Shown here piece after piece: positions 26,436 to 34,989 of a stretch of DNA of 64,000 nucleotides; within the stretch, counting starts at the first letter, position 1, and each line of letters begins with the position of its first letter. The DNA is taken from contig NZ_FNNZ01000020.1 of NCBI RefSeq assembly GCF_900106925.1, positions 1 through 64,000 of the forward strand. Direction: 5' to 3'. The notes beneath the pieces were generated by a model. The model was given only the letters and a program-made list of their open reading frames with translations, ran no database searches and was not told the origin of the DNA. The translations under genes and the position numbers were made by a program. Source of the DNA: Thiocapsa roseopersicina (GTDB lineage Bacteria; Pseudomonadota; Gammaproteobacteria; Chromatiales; Chromatiaceae).

Positions 26436-27581
26436 TCAAACGGCCGATGCAGAGCGTTCGGGTGCGGCCGCGACCGGAGGGCAGCATTCGTCGTAGGTCG
26501 GAATCCCCGGGCGCGACTCGTACCAGCCTTGGGTGCGCATGACGACATGCACCACAAGCAGCATTACCGGGACCTCGATCAGGACACCGACCACCGTGGC
26601 GAGCGCCGCCCCCGAGTTGAAGCCGAAAAGCGCGATGGCGGTCGCCACGGCCAGCTCGAAGAAGTTGCTCGCGCCGATCAGGGCGGAGGGTCCGGCCACG
26701 CAATGCGGGGAGCGCACCGCGCGGTTGAGCAGATAGGCAAGCCCCGAGTTGAAGAAGACCTGAATCAGGATCGGCACCGCCAGCAGGGCGATGATGAGCG
26801 GCTGCGCGATGATCTGCTCGCCCTGAAAGCCGAACAGGAGGACCAGGGTGACCAAAAGGGCGATCAGCGAGAGCGGCTGCATGAATGCAAGGACCCGGCG
26901 CAGCTTCTCGCCGCTCGGGTCCTGCTTGAGTAAGAGTGTGCGCCAAATATTCGCGATGATCAGCGGCACCACGATATAGAGCAGCACCGACAGCAGCAGG
27001 GTGTCCCAGGGCACCGTGATCGCGGCCAGCCCGAGCAGGAGTCCGACGATCGGCGCGAAGGCGAACACCATGATGACGTCGTTGAGCGCGACTTGCGTGA
27101 GCGTGAAGTGCGGCTCTCCGCGCGAGAGATTGCTCCAGACGAAGACCATGGCCGTGCAGGGTGCGGCGGCCAACAGGATCAGCCCCGCGATGTAGGAGTC
27201 GACCTGCTCGGGCGGCAGATACGGCCGAAACAGCCAGCCGATGAAGAGCCAGGCCAGCAGGGCCATCGAGAAGGGTTTGACGCCCCAGTTGATGAAGAGC
27301 GTGACGCCGACCCCGCGCCAGTGCTCGGTCACGCCCTTGAGCGCCTTCAGGTCGATCTTCAGCAGCATCGGTATGATCATCAGCCAGATGAGCACAGCCA
27401 CCGGCAGGTTGATCTGCGCGACCTCGACCGCAGCGACCGCATGGAAGGCTCCGGGAGCCAGGTGACCCAGAGCGATGCCGACCAGGATGCAGATGAAGAC
27501 CCAGAGGGTCAGATAACGTTCGAAGAATCCCATGGGTGCGTCGGCGGCGCGTTTGCCCGTGGTTTCGCATTGGCTGCTCAT
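26436..27581 (-). CDS. acr3: Arsenite efflux transporter of the ACR3 family
   Basis: A 381-aa, ten-helix inner-membrane carrier that exports arsenite. ACR3 marks include PVAVLIWLMIIPMLLKID, the conserved Cys in LLAAAPCTAMVFVWSNLSRG, and ALIGASNFFELAVATAIALF. The C-terminal tail carries CC (DECCPPV), a possible metalloid-binding addition. No arsR or arsC is adjacent; a CATAT...ATATG dyad 74-97 bp upstream could bind an unlinked ArsR. Confidence 0.93.
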   Translation of the reverse strand: MSSQCETTGKRAADAPMGFFERYLTLWVFICILVGIALGHLAPGAFHAVAAVEVAQINLPVAVLIWLMIIPMLLKIDLKALKGVTEHWRGVGVTLFINWGVKPFSMALLAWLFIGWLFRPYLPPEQVDSYIAGLILLAAAPCTAMVFVWSNLSRGEPHFTLTQVALNDVIMVFAFAPIVGLLLGLAAITVPWDTLLLSVLLYIVVPLIIANIWRTLLLKQDPSGEKLRRVLAFMQPLSLIALLVTLVLLFGFQGEQIIAQPLIIALLAVPILIQVFFNSGLAYLLNRAVRSPHCVAGPSALIGASNFFELAVATAIALFGFNSGAALATVVGVLIEVPVMLLVVHVVMRTQGWYESRPGIPTYDECCPPVAAAPERSASAV

Positions 27582-27654
27582 GTTGCCCTCGCAGTTGGAC
27601 TCGAGATGGGCGCGCCGGGCCGGAATCCGGATCGGCGCGCGCGCTGACGAGGAT

Positions 27655-27678
27655 CATATCCGGTCTTCCGTATATATG
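27655..27678 (-). promoter_or_regulatory. Possible ArsR-type operator upstream of acr3
   Basis: CATAT (27655-27659) and ATATG (27674-27678) form an interrupted dyad in the only AT-rich patch ahead of acr3, with further ATATAT around 27672. ArsR/SmtB operators often have imperfect ATA-rich dyads. Support is positional only. Confidence 0.3.
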
Positions 27679-27789
27679 AAAAACCGAACGCGCCTGCGTT
27701 TGATCCGGGACAGGTGTTTGACCATCAAGTCCATCGCCTGCTACTCGGCCTCCAACGGGAGATAGGTCCGGTTACCGCTGCGCCGATCA

Positions 27790-28554
27790 TTAGAGCGCAA
27801 AGTCACCACCGTAAGGCTCGGGTCCGTCGACGACCGGCAGAGTCAGCTCGTTGCCCCAGTGCGACCAGCCGCCGTTGTAGAGCCGCACGTCCTCGTAGCC
27901 GAGATGCTTGAGCTGCAGGTAGGCCAGGCCCATCCGGAATCCGTCGTGGCAGTAGACATAGATCCGCTTGTCCTTGGGGATGCCGGCATAGAGTGTCGCC
28001 AGACTCTCGTCGCTGCGCCATTTTCCGGTCTGTCCATCGACACCGTCGAGACTGACGACGTTGACGGCGCCCGGAATGTGGCCGCCCATGATCGAGTGTC
28101 GGATCACCTCGCCGGTATACATGTCGCTCGGGCGTGCATCGAGCAGGACCACATCCGGATCGCGGCGCGAGACGACATCGTCGTAGACGGCGGGCCATTC
28201 GATGAAGAGCGCCGGGTCGGCGTCCTTCAGGGTCACCGTGCCGGGCGTTTTCGGCGGCGTCGGCTCCTTCTCCAGCTCGTTGAAGCCCGTCCATTCGAGG
28301 GTCCCGCCGTCGAGGATCTTCACCCGGTCCATGTCGAAGCCGTAGAGGTCGAGCAGGAAATACAGACGCGCCGCCAGCGCCGTGCTGGAATCGTCATAGA
28401 TGACGAGTGTCGAGTCGTCGTCCAAGCCGTCCGCGAGCCAGTCGGCATCGACCAGGAAATCCGGATCGGCGAGCGCCTGGATGGGCGCAATCGCCAACGC
28501 GAGCAGCGCGGCGAACCCGATGGGCAAGAGTGCCCGATACGGCCTGTGCGACAT
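27790..28554 (-). CDS. Periplasmic thiosulfate sulfurtransferase (rhodanese), shortened N domain
   Basis: A 254-aa exported protein (signal peptide to about residue 30, QALA-DPDF). The C-terminal rhodanese domain has LLDARPSDMYTGE, GGHIPGAVNVVSL and the active-site loop VYCHDGFRMG, with Cys as the sulfur acceptor. The N-terminal rhodanese domain is incomplete: it goes from WLADGLDDD straight to STLVIYDDSS, missing the usual 60-70 residues containing the first DVR...GHIPGA block. The start has GAGGAG 9 nt upstream. In a sulfur bacterium it may act in thiosulfate or polysulfide handling; this is inference. Confidence 0.85.
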   Translation of the reverse strand: MSHRPYRALLPIGFAALLALAIAPIQALADPDFLVDADWLADGLDDDSTLVIYDDSSTALAARLYFLLDLYGFDMDRVKILDGGTLEWTGFNELEKEPTPPKTPGTVTLKDADPALFIEWPAVYDDVVSRRDPDVVLLDARPSDMYTGEVIRHSIMGGHIPGAVNVVSLDGVDGQTGKWRSDESLATLYAGIPKDKRIYVYCHDGFRMGLAYLQLKHLGYEDVRLYNGGWSHWGNELTLPVVDGPEPYGGDFAL

Positions 28555-28629
28555 GACAGTCTCCTCTGATGGCGTGTTGAGTCGTTGGGTGGCGCTGCGG
28601 GCCGGGCACATCCCGTGCGCCGACCCGGA

Positions 28630-29280
28630 AGCTCGTTCACGCGTCGGCTGACCCGAGATTCGAGCAACGGCTCGCCCATGCCGGCGACCATGCGGTCTGG
28701 GGGCAGCGGCATCGCGATCAGGCGCGGCCCATCGGTCGGGGCGACGCCGCAGTCGTCGAGCAGCCCTCGGACCGCGTCGATGACGGGCGCGGCGGGGTGG
28801 GAGTCGGGATGCGCGCTTTCTCCGGCCGGACACCGGGCGCAGAAGCCGCGGTCGAGCAAGGCGACGGGGCGTCCGTCGGCCTCGGCCGTCAGCTCCGCGA
28901 GTGCGGCGGTGGAGAGCCCGCCGAGACAGGGAACCCGCACCGCTGGGCGAGTCCTTCGCAGGGACTCGCCAGCAATCGATCGTGATCATCCCGCCCGTCG
29001 TCGGAGTGATTTCGAATCCGGGCACGGACAGTGCCTCGGTCGGACAAGCTACCGCTCAGCGGCCGCAGTCCACGCAGCCCGAGGCCAACTCGGGTCCTCC
29101 CGATGTCGCGACCAGTGCGCCGGTTGGACAGGCGTCCGTGCAGCGTCGACAGGACATCTCCGGGAATCGCGCGGGCAGGCAAGACCCTTCCCGATAGGCG
29201 AGGCGGGCCGAAGGGCCGAGCGCTTTTGCAGGTGGGATCTGCCGCCGGTGCTCGAGGGTTGCGGTCGGGGAGGGCGCCAT
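28630..29280 (-). pseudogene. Broken 4Fe-4S ferredoxin-type gene (in-frame TGA and frameshift)
   Basis: From ATG at 29280 the frame gives the first cluster motif CRRCTDACP, then CVDCGR followed by TGA where the next cluster Cys is expected, then AVACPTEALSV. About 100 bp on, a frameshift is needed to continue into VRVPCLGGLSTAALAEL and ALLDRGFCARCPAGE, a normal continuation of this ferredoxin-like family. The downstream part has no proper end. Two lesions make decay the simplest explanation; selenocysteine at the TGA is discussed in the findings. Confidence 0.7.
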
Positions 29281-29835
29281 GACGTCTCTCGGTCGCGCCG
29301 TCGAGGGTCGACGGCTTCGGTATCGGCCTATGTAAGCAGGCGATATACCAGACTCTGCGACTATGCTCTGTAAGCGACTGAATGCTATGCCTCGACACGG
29401 ATGCAAGCCGTCGATCCAACAGCCTTCCCGAAATGCCGGGTTACAAGACGGTAACGCTCTATCCCGTCATCTCCGGTTGAATCAACGAAAGATTAGGGTC
29501 TTGCGTCCGAGGTAACACGAATGACGAAGTGTTACCGAAAGGAAACGCATGTGAGACATCAAGGTCGGGAAGCCGCGAGCCGCGCTCCTTGCTGCATGCC
29601 TCGCTGGTCCACTCGGCAGGTCCGGGCCGATCCGGATTCCAATTCGGGGAATCTCTATCCGCGGTTTCGGCTCACACGTTTGTCACGACAATCTGCGATG
29701 CTCTTGGCCATCGGCGATGGATGTCGTTTTACCGACTCAAAGTCGAAACAGCATCCGGTGCATCGGGCGGCGACATCGGCACGCCGGCGGCGCGATACTC
29801 TGCACCTTGATCCAAGCCCGACGAGTTCCTCTGCG
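29281..29835. other. Intergenic stretch with one strong dyad
   Basis: About 550 bp between the broken ferredoxin gene and the acetylxylan-esterase-like gene. Apart from the inverted repeat at 29511-29536 it shows no feature; the open frames are short or lack codon character. Confidence 0.4.
29511..29536. promoter_or_regulatory. Operator-like inverted repeat
   Basis: GGTAACAC (29511-29518) and GTGTTACC (29529-29536) form a perfect 8-bp dyad with a 10-bp spacer, centre-to-centre about 18 bp, a typical spacing for a dimeric regulator such as TetR or GntR types. No regulator gene is adjacent. Confidence 0.4.
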
Positions 29836-30789
29836 ATGCCCTTCGCCCACGGCTTTCCCTTCGATCCGAGCTACGGCTATGGCCTGGATGCGCTTCTGGC
29901 GGTCGAGCCGCCGCCTGAGCCCGCCGATCTCGGCGCCTTCTGGCGCACCCGCTACGCTCGCGCATTGGAGGTCGAGCCCAACCCCCGCTTGCGAATCTCG
30001 GGCGAGACCCACCCGCGTTTTCGAGTCCACAACCTGGAATATGACTCGACCGACGGGTTCCCGATTCGCGGCTGGCTCCTGACACCGCGGGTTGGCTCGC
30101 CTCGGCGAGGGTTCGTGCTGGGACACGGCTACGGCGGCATCGAGGTTCCACCCTACGACCTTCCCCGCGACGACGGGGTCTATCTCGTGCCCTGCTTCCG
30201 CGGCTTGGGCCGCAGCCAGCGCCCGCCGATCTCGGCGGACCCCGATTGGCATGTGCTGCACGATATCGACAGTCGCGACAACTACATCCTGGGCGGCTGC
30301 GTGGATGACGTGTGGGTCGGGGTCTCGACCCTGCTTCTGCTCTTTCCGGAGTTGGCCGGCCATGTCGGCTATCTCGGCATCAGCTTCGGCGGAGGGATCG
30401 GAGCCATGGCGATGGCCTGGGATGCGCGCATTGCTCGTGGCCACCTCAACGTGCCCAGTTTCGGTCACCAACCGCTGCGGCTTGCCTTGCCCAGCATCGG
30501 CAGCGCGGCTGCCGTTCAACGCTGCGTCGGCGCCCGGAGTCGAATCAGCGATACCCTCGCGTACTACGATGCCGCGGTTGCCGCGCGGTCGATCCGTCAA
30601 CCGATGCATGTCGCCGCCGCCCGCTTCGATCCGGCCGTCGCGCCGCCCGGGCAATTTGCGGTCTACAACGCCATCCCCGGAGACAAGCGGCTGTTCGTGC
30701 TCGACGCAGGACACTTCGACTATCCCGGGCGGGCGCGTCAGACACATGATCTGCTTGCCGAGCTCTGGGCTTTCTTCGCGCCGCTTTGA
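29836..30789 (+). CDS. Acetylxylan-esterase-like (AXE1) alpha/beta hydrolase
   Basis: A 317-aa hydrolase. Nucleophile loop GISFGGGIGAMAM (Ser near residue 183), acid in AARFDPAVAPPGQ, and His in DAGHFDYPG make a complete triad. The N-terminal helical region and FRGLGRSQRP match the AXE1/cephalosporin-C deacetylase group, which removes short acyl groups from sugars or antibiotics. The substrate here is unknown. It precedes a Pho-box-like promoter and a second esterase. Confidence 0.8.
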   Translation: MPFAHGFPFDPSYGYGLDALLAVEPPPEPADLGAFWRTRYARALEVEPNPRLRISGETHPRFRVHNLEYDSTDGFPIRGWLLTPRVGSPRRGFVLGHGYGGIEVPPYDLPRDDGVYLVPCFRGLGRSQRPPISADPDWHVLHDIDSRDNYILGGCVDDVWVGVSTLLLLFPELAGHVGYLGISFGGGIGAMAMAWDARIARGHLNVPSFGHQPLRLALPSIGSAAAVQRCVGARSRISDTLAYYDAAVAARSIRQPMHVAAARFDPAVAPPGQFAVYNAIPGDKRLFVLDAGHFDYPGRARQTHDLLAELWAFFAPL

Positions 30790-30914
30790 GGTTTCGTTCC
30801 AGCCCAATGGATTGGCGAGACAAGAGACCAGTCCAGCATCCGGCGTCGAGTATCAGGTCGTGCTCCTGCGAGCATGTTCTTTCCGGCCGGCAACGCTCGC
30901 GCACCCCATCCGAG

Positions 30915-30947
30915 CGTCACACGATTGCAACCGTGGATGCCTACAAT
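30915..30947 (+). promoter_or_regulatory. Pho-box-like promoter upstream of the esterase at 31104
   Basis: CGTCACACGATTGCAACC holds CGTCA and TGCAA 11 bp apart, 9 bp before a -10 hexamer TACAAT (30942-30947). The geometry is identical to the boxes at 31985 and 33873, which strengthens a weaker repeat match. The 5' untranslated region would be about 150 nt. Confidence 0.55.
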
Positions 30948-31103
30948 TCTGCGTATAGGGACGAGGTGAGCCAACCTGGTCGCTATGCCCATTGAATGGG
31001 GCCTCTTGGTTGGCGAGCCGTCGCCCCGTCTTGGTTCCGGCGAAGGTTATCAACCATTCGTGTGCAGCGTCTTTTTTGTCACTGGACTCAATGAAGCTCG
31101 AGA

Positions 31104-31832
31104 ATGAAGCGCGAATACCACAGATGGTACAGCGACCGGCTCGGCCGGGACATGGAGCTGCTGGTCTTCGGCCATGCGGGAGCCAAGGTTCTCGTGTTTC
31201 CGACGCGCGACGGTCGCTTTCATGAATATGAAGATCTGCGCTTGATCGAAGCACTCGGTCACAAGATCGATGCCGGCCAGCTTCAGGTCTATTGTGTGGA
31301 CAGCATCGTTTGGGAGTCGCTCTACTGCGAGTGGTGTCACCCCGCCGATCGTATCCGCCGGCATTGTGCCTTCGAAGACTATGTCCTCAACGAAGTCCTG
31401 CCCTTGATGGCAATGAAGAATCCACACCCCTGCACCATCGCACATGGCTGTAGCTTGGGGGCTTACCACGCCGTGAATATCGCGCTGCGGCACCCTCATC
31501 TCTTCAAGAAGATTGCAGCCTTTTCGGGGCGCTATGACCTCACCCTGGAGGTGGACTGCTTCCGCGATCTGTTCAGCGGTCACCGCGACGACCTGATCTA
31601 CTTCCACAGCCCTGCGCAGTTCCTCGCGAACCTCGACTGTCCGGAACGCCTTGCCGCCCTGCGCGGCATGGACATCACCTTGGTGGTCGGCAACGAAGAT
31701 CCATTTCTCGATCACAATCGCCGGTTCAGCCACTTGCTTTGGGCGAAAGGGATTTGGCATGCGCTGCACGTGTGGGACGGCCGTGCGCACCGCGGCCACG
31801 ATTGGCGGCGCATGGCGCCGCTCTATGTCTGA
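31104..31832 (+). CDS. Esterase of the PF00756 (esterase D / antigen 85) type
   Basis: A 242-aa cytoplasmic alpha/beta hydrolase. It has IAHGCSLGAYHAVN with the nucleophile Ser, an acid in VVGNEDPFLDHNRRF and a His in RAHRGHDW. Early segments YSDRLGRDMELLVFGHAG and VFPTRDGRFHEYED match small esterase-like proteins often found near polyphosphate or PHA genes. Natural substrate unknown. A Pho-box-like promoter upstream suggests induction by phosphate limitation. Confidence 0.75.
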   Translation: MKREYHRWYSDRLGRDMELLVFGHAGAKVLVFPTRDGRFHEYEDLRLIEALGHKIDAGQLQVYCVDSIVWESLYCEWCHPADRIRRHCAFEDYVLNEVLPLMAMKNPHPCTIAHGCSLGAYHAVNIALRHPHLFKKIAAFSGRYDLTLEVDCFRDLFSGHRDDLIYFHSPAQFLANLDCPERLAALRGMDITLVVGNEDPFLDHNRRFSHLLWAKGIWHALHVWDGRAHRGHDWRRMAPLYV

Positions 31833-31984
31833 AACCGGGTCTGAATCTCCTCGCGCGTCGCTATCGGGGGATCGGATCGGGCCTCGGCGGGCGGCCTCGC
31901 CGAGCCGACTGACCCGGTCTGCACGCAACGTCCGACGGCGCGAGCCCTGGCGCGCGTGACCCATCGCGTCCCCGCATCGACGGG

Positions 31985-32017
31985 TGTCACACGATTGTCA
32001 CCGGAACCGTCGATAAT
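31985..32017 (+). promoter_or_regulatory. Pho-box promoter upstream of the glycosyltransferase at 32137
   Basis: TGTCACACGATTGTCACC contains two exact TGTCA repeats 11 bp apart (31985 and 31996), the hallmark of PhoB binding, and GATAAT lies 9 bp further (32012-32017). This is the best Pho box in the window. Transcription would start near 32024. Confidence 0.72.
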
Positions 32018-32136
32018 CCGGCCTACCTTGACCGGATGTGGTCCAGCCGCCTGGAACCTTGCGTCGTGACTCTTCGCCCGCTGGCTGAACACCACAGCTC
32101 CCCTCGCCGTCCCCGTAGCGCTCGGCAAATGCCCTC

Positions 32137-33477
32137 ATGACGACCGTCGATCTCATCTGGTTCAACGCCGGGGGTGGTCATCGTGCCGCGGCGCTGGCAT
32201 TGGAGCAGGCGATCCATGATCAGGGTTTGCCCTGGCGTGTGCGCAAGGTCAACCTGATGCAGGTGCTGGACCCGCTCGGGTACTTTCGCCGCATCACCGG
32301 GATGGAGCCCGAGGACATCTACAATCGGCGCCTGGCCACCGGCTTTACGCTCGGGCTGGCGCAGGAATTGAAGCTTCTGCAAGGCATGATCCGCTGGACG
32401 CATGCCCTCATGGTGCAGCGCCTGGCGCTGCATTGGCGAACGACGCGGCCCGATCTCGTCGTTTCGCTGATCCCCAATTTCAACCGAGCGCTGCATGACA
32501 GCTTGGCGCTGGCCGCTCCGGGCGTACCCTTTGTCACGGTACTCACCGACATGGCCGACCACCCGCCGCACTTCTGGATCGAGCCGGACCTCGCTCAGCA
32601 TCTGGTGTGCGGTACGGCCTACGCGTACGCGCAGGCCATGGATGCCGGCTGCTCGCCGGATCGTGTGCATCGCAGCAGCGGGATGATCCTTCGCCCGGAG
32701 TTCTATGCGCAGGCGCCCATCGCACGCACCGAAGAGCGGCAGCGGGTGGGCTTGGATGCGGCCACGCCGACCGGTTTGGTCCTATTCGGCGGCACCGGTT
32801 CGCGGGCGATGAAGGGCATCGCCGCTCGTCTGCCGAAGACCCCTCTGATTCTGATGTGCGGTCGCAACGAGGCGCTGGCAGCGGAGCTCCGCGCTCTGCC
32901 GGCACAGGCGCCGCGTGTCGTGGTCGGTTTCACGACCGAGGTTGCGCGATGGATGCGTCTGGCCGATTTCTTCATCGGCAAACCGGGACCGGGCAGTTTG
33001 AGCGAAGCCGTTCACCAGGGATTGCCGGTGATCGTAACCCGCAATGCCTGGACCATGCCGCAGGAACGCTGGAATACCGAGTGGGTGCGCGAACATGGCC
33101 TGGGAGTCGTGCGACGCAGTCTTCGGTCCATCAACGCAGCGGTCGACGACATCACGCGGAACCTGCCGGAGTACCAAGCCAGGGTACGCCGGATCGAGAA
33201 CCGTGCTGTTTTCGAGGTGCCGCGGATCCTCGCGAAAATCCTCGAGCAGACGCGACAGCCTGCTCGGGCCGCGAGCCGAGTGCCGGTGTTGGGTCTGGTC
33301 GAGTCATCCTCCGAGCACCGCGAGATGGCCGCGGCCGATCGGCCGGCGATCTCCGAGTACCCGGCTCTCTTAAGGGGCTGCCCGTCGAAGGCGGTATCCA
33401 AGATCCCGAAGCTGGGCCGCGCAAAGCGCAAGGAGCGCAATCTCGTTGCCCCTTCGATCGTGACCAAGAAATGGTGA
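32137..33477 (+). CDS. GT28-family (MGDG-synthase/UgtP-like) glycosyltransferase
   Basis: A 446-aa enzyme. It opens with WFNAGGGHRAAALALEQAI, the MGDG_synth N-domain motif that contacts diacylglycerol, and ends its catalytic part with DFFIGKPGPGSLSEAVHQGLPV, the nucleotide-sugar site of GT28. Related enzymes make glucosyl- or galactosyl-diacylglycerol. Under phosphate starvation several bacteria replace phospholipids by such glycolipids, and the Pho box upstream fits that. The last 65 residues are a basic extension not needed for the fold. Sugar and acceptor are inferred. Confidence 0.82.
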   Translation: MTTVDLIWFNAGGGHRAAALALEQAIHDQGLPWRVRKVNLMQVLDPLGYFRRITGMEPEDIYNRRLATGFTLGLAQELKLLQGMIRWTHALMVQRLALHWRTTRPDLVVSLIPNFNRALHDSLALAAPGVPFVTVLTDMADHPPHFWIEPDLAQHLVCGTAYAYAQAMDAGCSPDRVHRSSGMILRPEFYAQAPIARTEERQRVGLDAATPTGLVLFGGTGSRAMKGIAARLPKTPLILMCGRNEALAAELRALPAQAPRVVVGFTTEVARWMRLADFFIGKPGPGSLSEAVHQGLPVIVTRNAWTMPQERWNTEWVREHGLGVVRRSLRSINAAVDDITRNLPEYQARVRRIENRAVFEVPRILAKILEQTRQPARAASRVPVLGLVESSSEHREMAAADRPAISEYPALLRGCPSKAVSKIPKLGRAKRKERNLVAPSIVTKKW

Positions 33478-33489
33478 GCGGATGAACCG

Positions 33490-33855
33490 ATGAACACGAC
33501 ATTCGCTGCAATCGGCTGCGTTCTGCTGTCCGTCACCGCACAGTTTCTGATCAAGGCCGGCATGTCGAGCGTCGCGGTCAAGGCGGCGTTGGCGAAGCCC
33601 GCCGCGCTGCACGTAGCAGGAACCGTCATGCTTAATCCCGCCATCATCGGCGGCTTTGCGCTCTATACGCTCGGCGCGGTTGTCTGGTTGTGGGTGCTGG
33701 CGCGGTGGGACGTCAGCAAGGCCTATCCATTGGAAGGTTTGGGATTCGCCTTGGCGTTGCTGGTTGGATTTCTAATCGGAGAGCAGGTGACCCTGCTGCG
33801 CGCCCTGGGTGTATTGTTGATCTGTGCAGGGGTGTTCGTTATCAGTGCAAGTTGA
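33490..33855 (+). CDS. Small four-helix EamA/SMR-like membrane protein
   Basis: A 121-aa protein with four transmembrane segments; the ends FAAIGCVLLSVTAQFLIKAG and WDVSKAYPLEGLGFALALL resemble ArnE/ArnF and EmrE-like half transporters. Such proteins move lipid-linked sugars or small cations. It begins 12 bp after the glycosyltransferase, so a role in flipping or supplying the glycolipid made there is plausible but not shown. Confidence 0.78.
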   Translation: MNTTFAAIGCVLLSVTAQFLIKAGMSSVAVKAALAKPAALHVAGTVMLNPAIIGGFALYTLGAVVWLWVLARWDVSKAYPLEGLGFALALLVGFLIGEQVTLLRALGVLLICAGVFVISAS

Positions 33856-33872
33856 GCATGCGCACGGGTCGC

Positions 33873-33905
33873 GGTCATCGCATCGTCAAACTTGCTCGGT
33901 ATCGT
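33873..33905 (+). promoter_or_regulatory. Pho-box-like promoter upstream of phoU
   Basis: GGTCATCGCATCGTCAAA contains GGTCA and CGTCA 11 bp apart, with a weak -10 (TATCGT at 33900-33905) 9 bp further, the same geometry as the two boxes upstream. phoU is a classical Pho regulon gene, which adds weight. Confidence 0.5.
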
Positions 33906-33964
33906 GGCGGGTCAACGATCCACCCCCGCGTGTAGACGACCCTGAACCGCTCCGGAGGCCGAGC

Positions 33965-34633
33965 ATGGCTGAGTCACCCTTACTGGTTGAAAAGAAGCGC
34001 GATGCATTGCGACAGGGTTTGCTTGCCCTAGGGGAGCAGGTCGAGGTGGCGTTGCGTCAATCGCTGGACGCCTTGCGTGGACACGACCTCGATCTGGCTC
34101 GGAGGATCGTGGATGGTGATCAAGCGATCAACCTCCGGCGCCGTGTCCTGGAACAGGAGGCATTGCTCGCACTGGCCGCCTATCAACCGGCAGGCGCCGA
34201 TCTGCGCATGGTCGGCGCCGCCATGGACATGGTGGCGGAAGCTGAACGTATCGGGGACTATGCCGCGGACGTCGCACGGATTCTGCTGCTCAACGCCGAT
34301 CAGGTGTTCCCGGCCCCCCTGACAACACTCGTCACGGAGATCGGCGAGGCCGCCGTCGCCATGTTCCGCGATGCCATGGCGGCCTACGGTCGCAACGGCG
34401 GAGACGCGGCGATGGCGCGAGCGGTCGCGATCCGCGACGACCAAGTCGATGCCCTCCAGCGCGAGCTCATTGCCGCAATCGTTGCGTCGATCCGAAGCGA
34501 GCCGGAGGTCGCGGCCTGTGGCGTTGCACTCTCCTGGATGGCTCACAACTACGAGCGCGTCGCAGACCGCGCGACCAATATCGCCGAACGGGTGGTCTAC
34601 ATCGCGACCGGGCAGATCCCTGAGCTGAATTGA
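33965..34633 (+). CDS. phoU: Phosphate signalling protein PhoU
   Basis: A 222-aa all-helical protein of two PhoU repeats. The first has DLARRIVDGDQAINLRRRVLE and AAMDMVAEAERIGDYAADVAR; the second has IRDDQVDALQRELI and NYERVADRATNIAERVVYI. These E/D-x-x-x-D metal-cluster motifs are typical. PhoU links the Pst transporter to the PhoR-PhoB system and keeps the Pho regulon off in high phosphate. Here it is separated from pstSCAB by 26 kb. Confidence 0.95.
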   Translation: MAESPLLVEKKRDALRQGLLALGEQVEVALRQSLDALRGHDLDLARRIVDGDQAINLRRRVLEQEALLALAAYQPAGADLRMVGAAMDMVAEAERIGDYAADVARILLLNADQVFPAPLTTLVTEIGEAAVAMFRDAMAAYGRNGGDAAMARAVAIRDDQVDALQRELIAAIVASIRSEPEVAACGVALSWMAHNYERVADRATNIAERVVYIATGQIPELN

Positions 34634-34989
34634 GCCGCATCGGGGACCGACCGCAACGCGGTCGAGACCCGTCTCTGCGCTCCGCAGAGGGACATCGGTG
34701 CTCCCCCGAAGGGTCGACCCGCAGCGAAGACCGCCTGGGGCGATCGCCGAGACCGCGACCCGGGCGCGGGCAGCCAGCTGTCGGCACCTCCGGTCTCATC
34801 GCCGACATCTCGGACGCGCCTAGGACGATTCGGCACCCTCCATCGAAATTCTCCCAATCGACATCTTCCGGACACGCGTCCTTCACCGGCGCGCTTTAGT
34901 CTCTTGTGCGGCGCAACATCCCGCGGCGCCTTGGCGCTTTCCGGCCCCGAACCCGTGAGCCGCCGATCCTCTCAGCCGGAGTCTTCACC
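34634..34989. other. Intergenic stretch with two tandem hairpins
   Basis: GACCGC-AAC-GCGGTC (34649-34663) and CTCTGCG-CTC-CGCAGAG (34673-34689) form two adjacent perfect stem-loops just after phoU, likely transcription end or RNA-stabilising structures without a T-run. The rest of the 356 bp shows no gene; it carries the promoter for the acyl-CoA block. Confidence 0.45.

Noticed and set aside
25945-27657. 570-codon minus-strand frame
   Set aside because: It lies in a wrong phase across acr3 and antisense to maeB; acr3 in its own frame has all family motifs.
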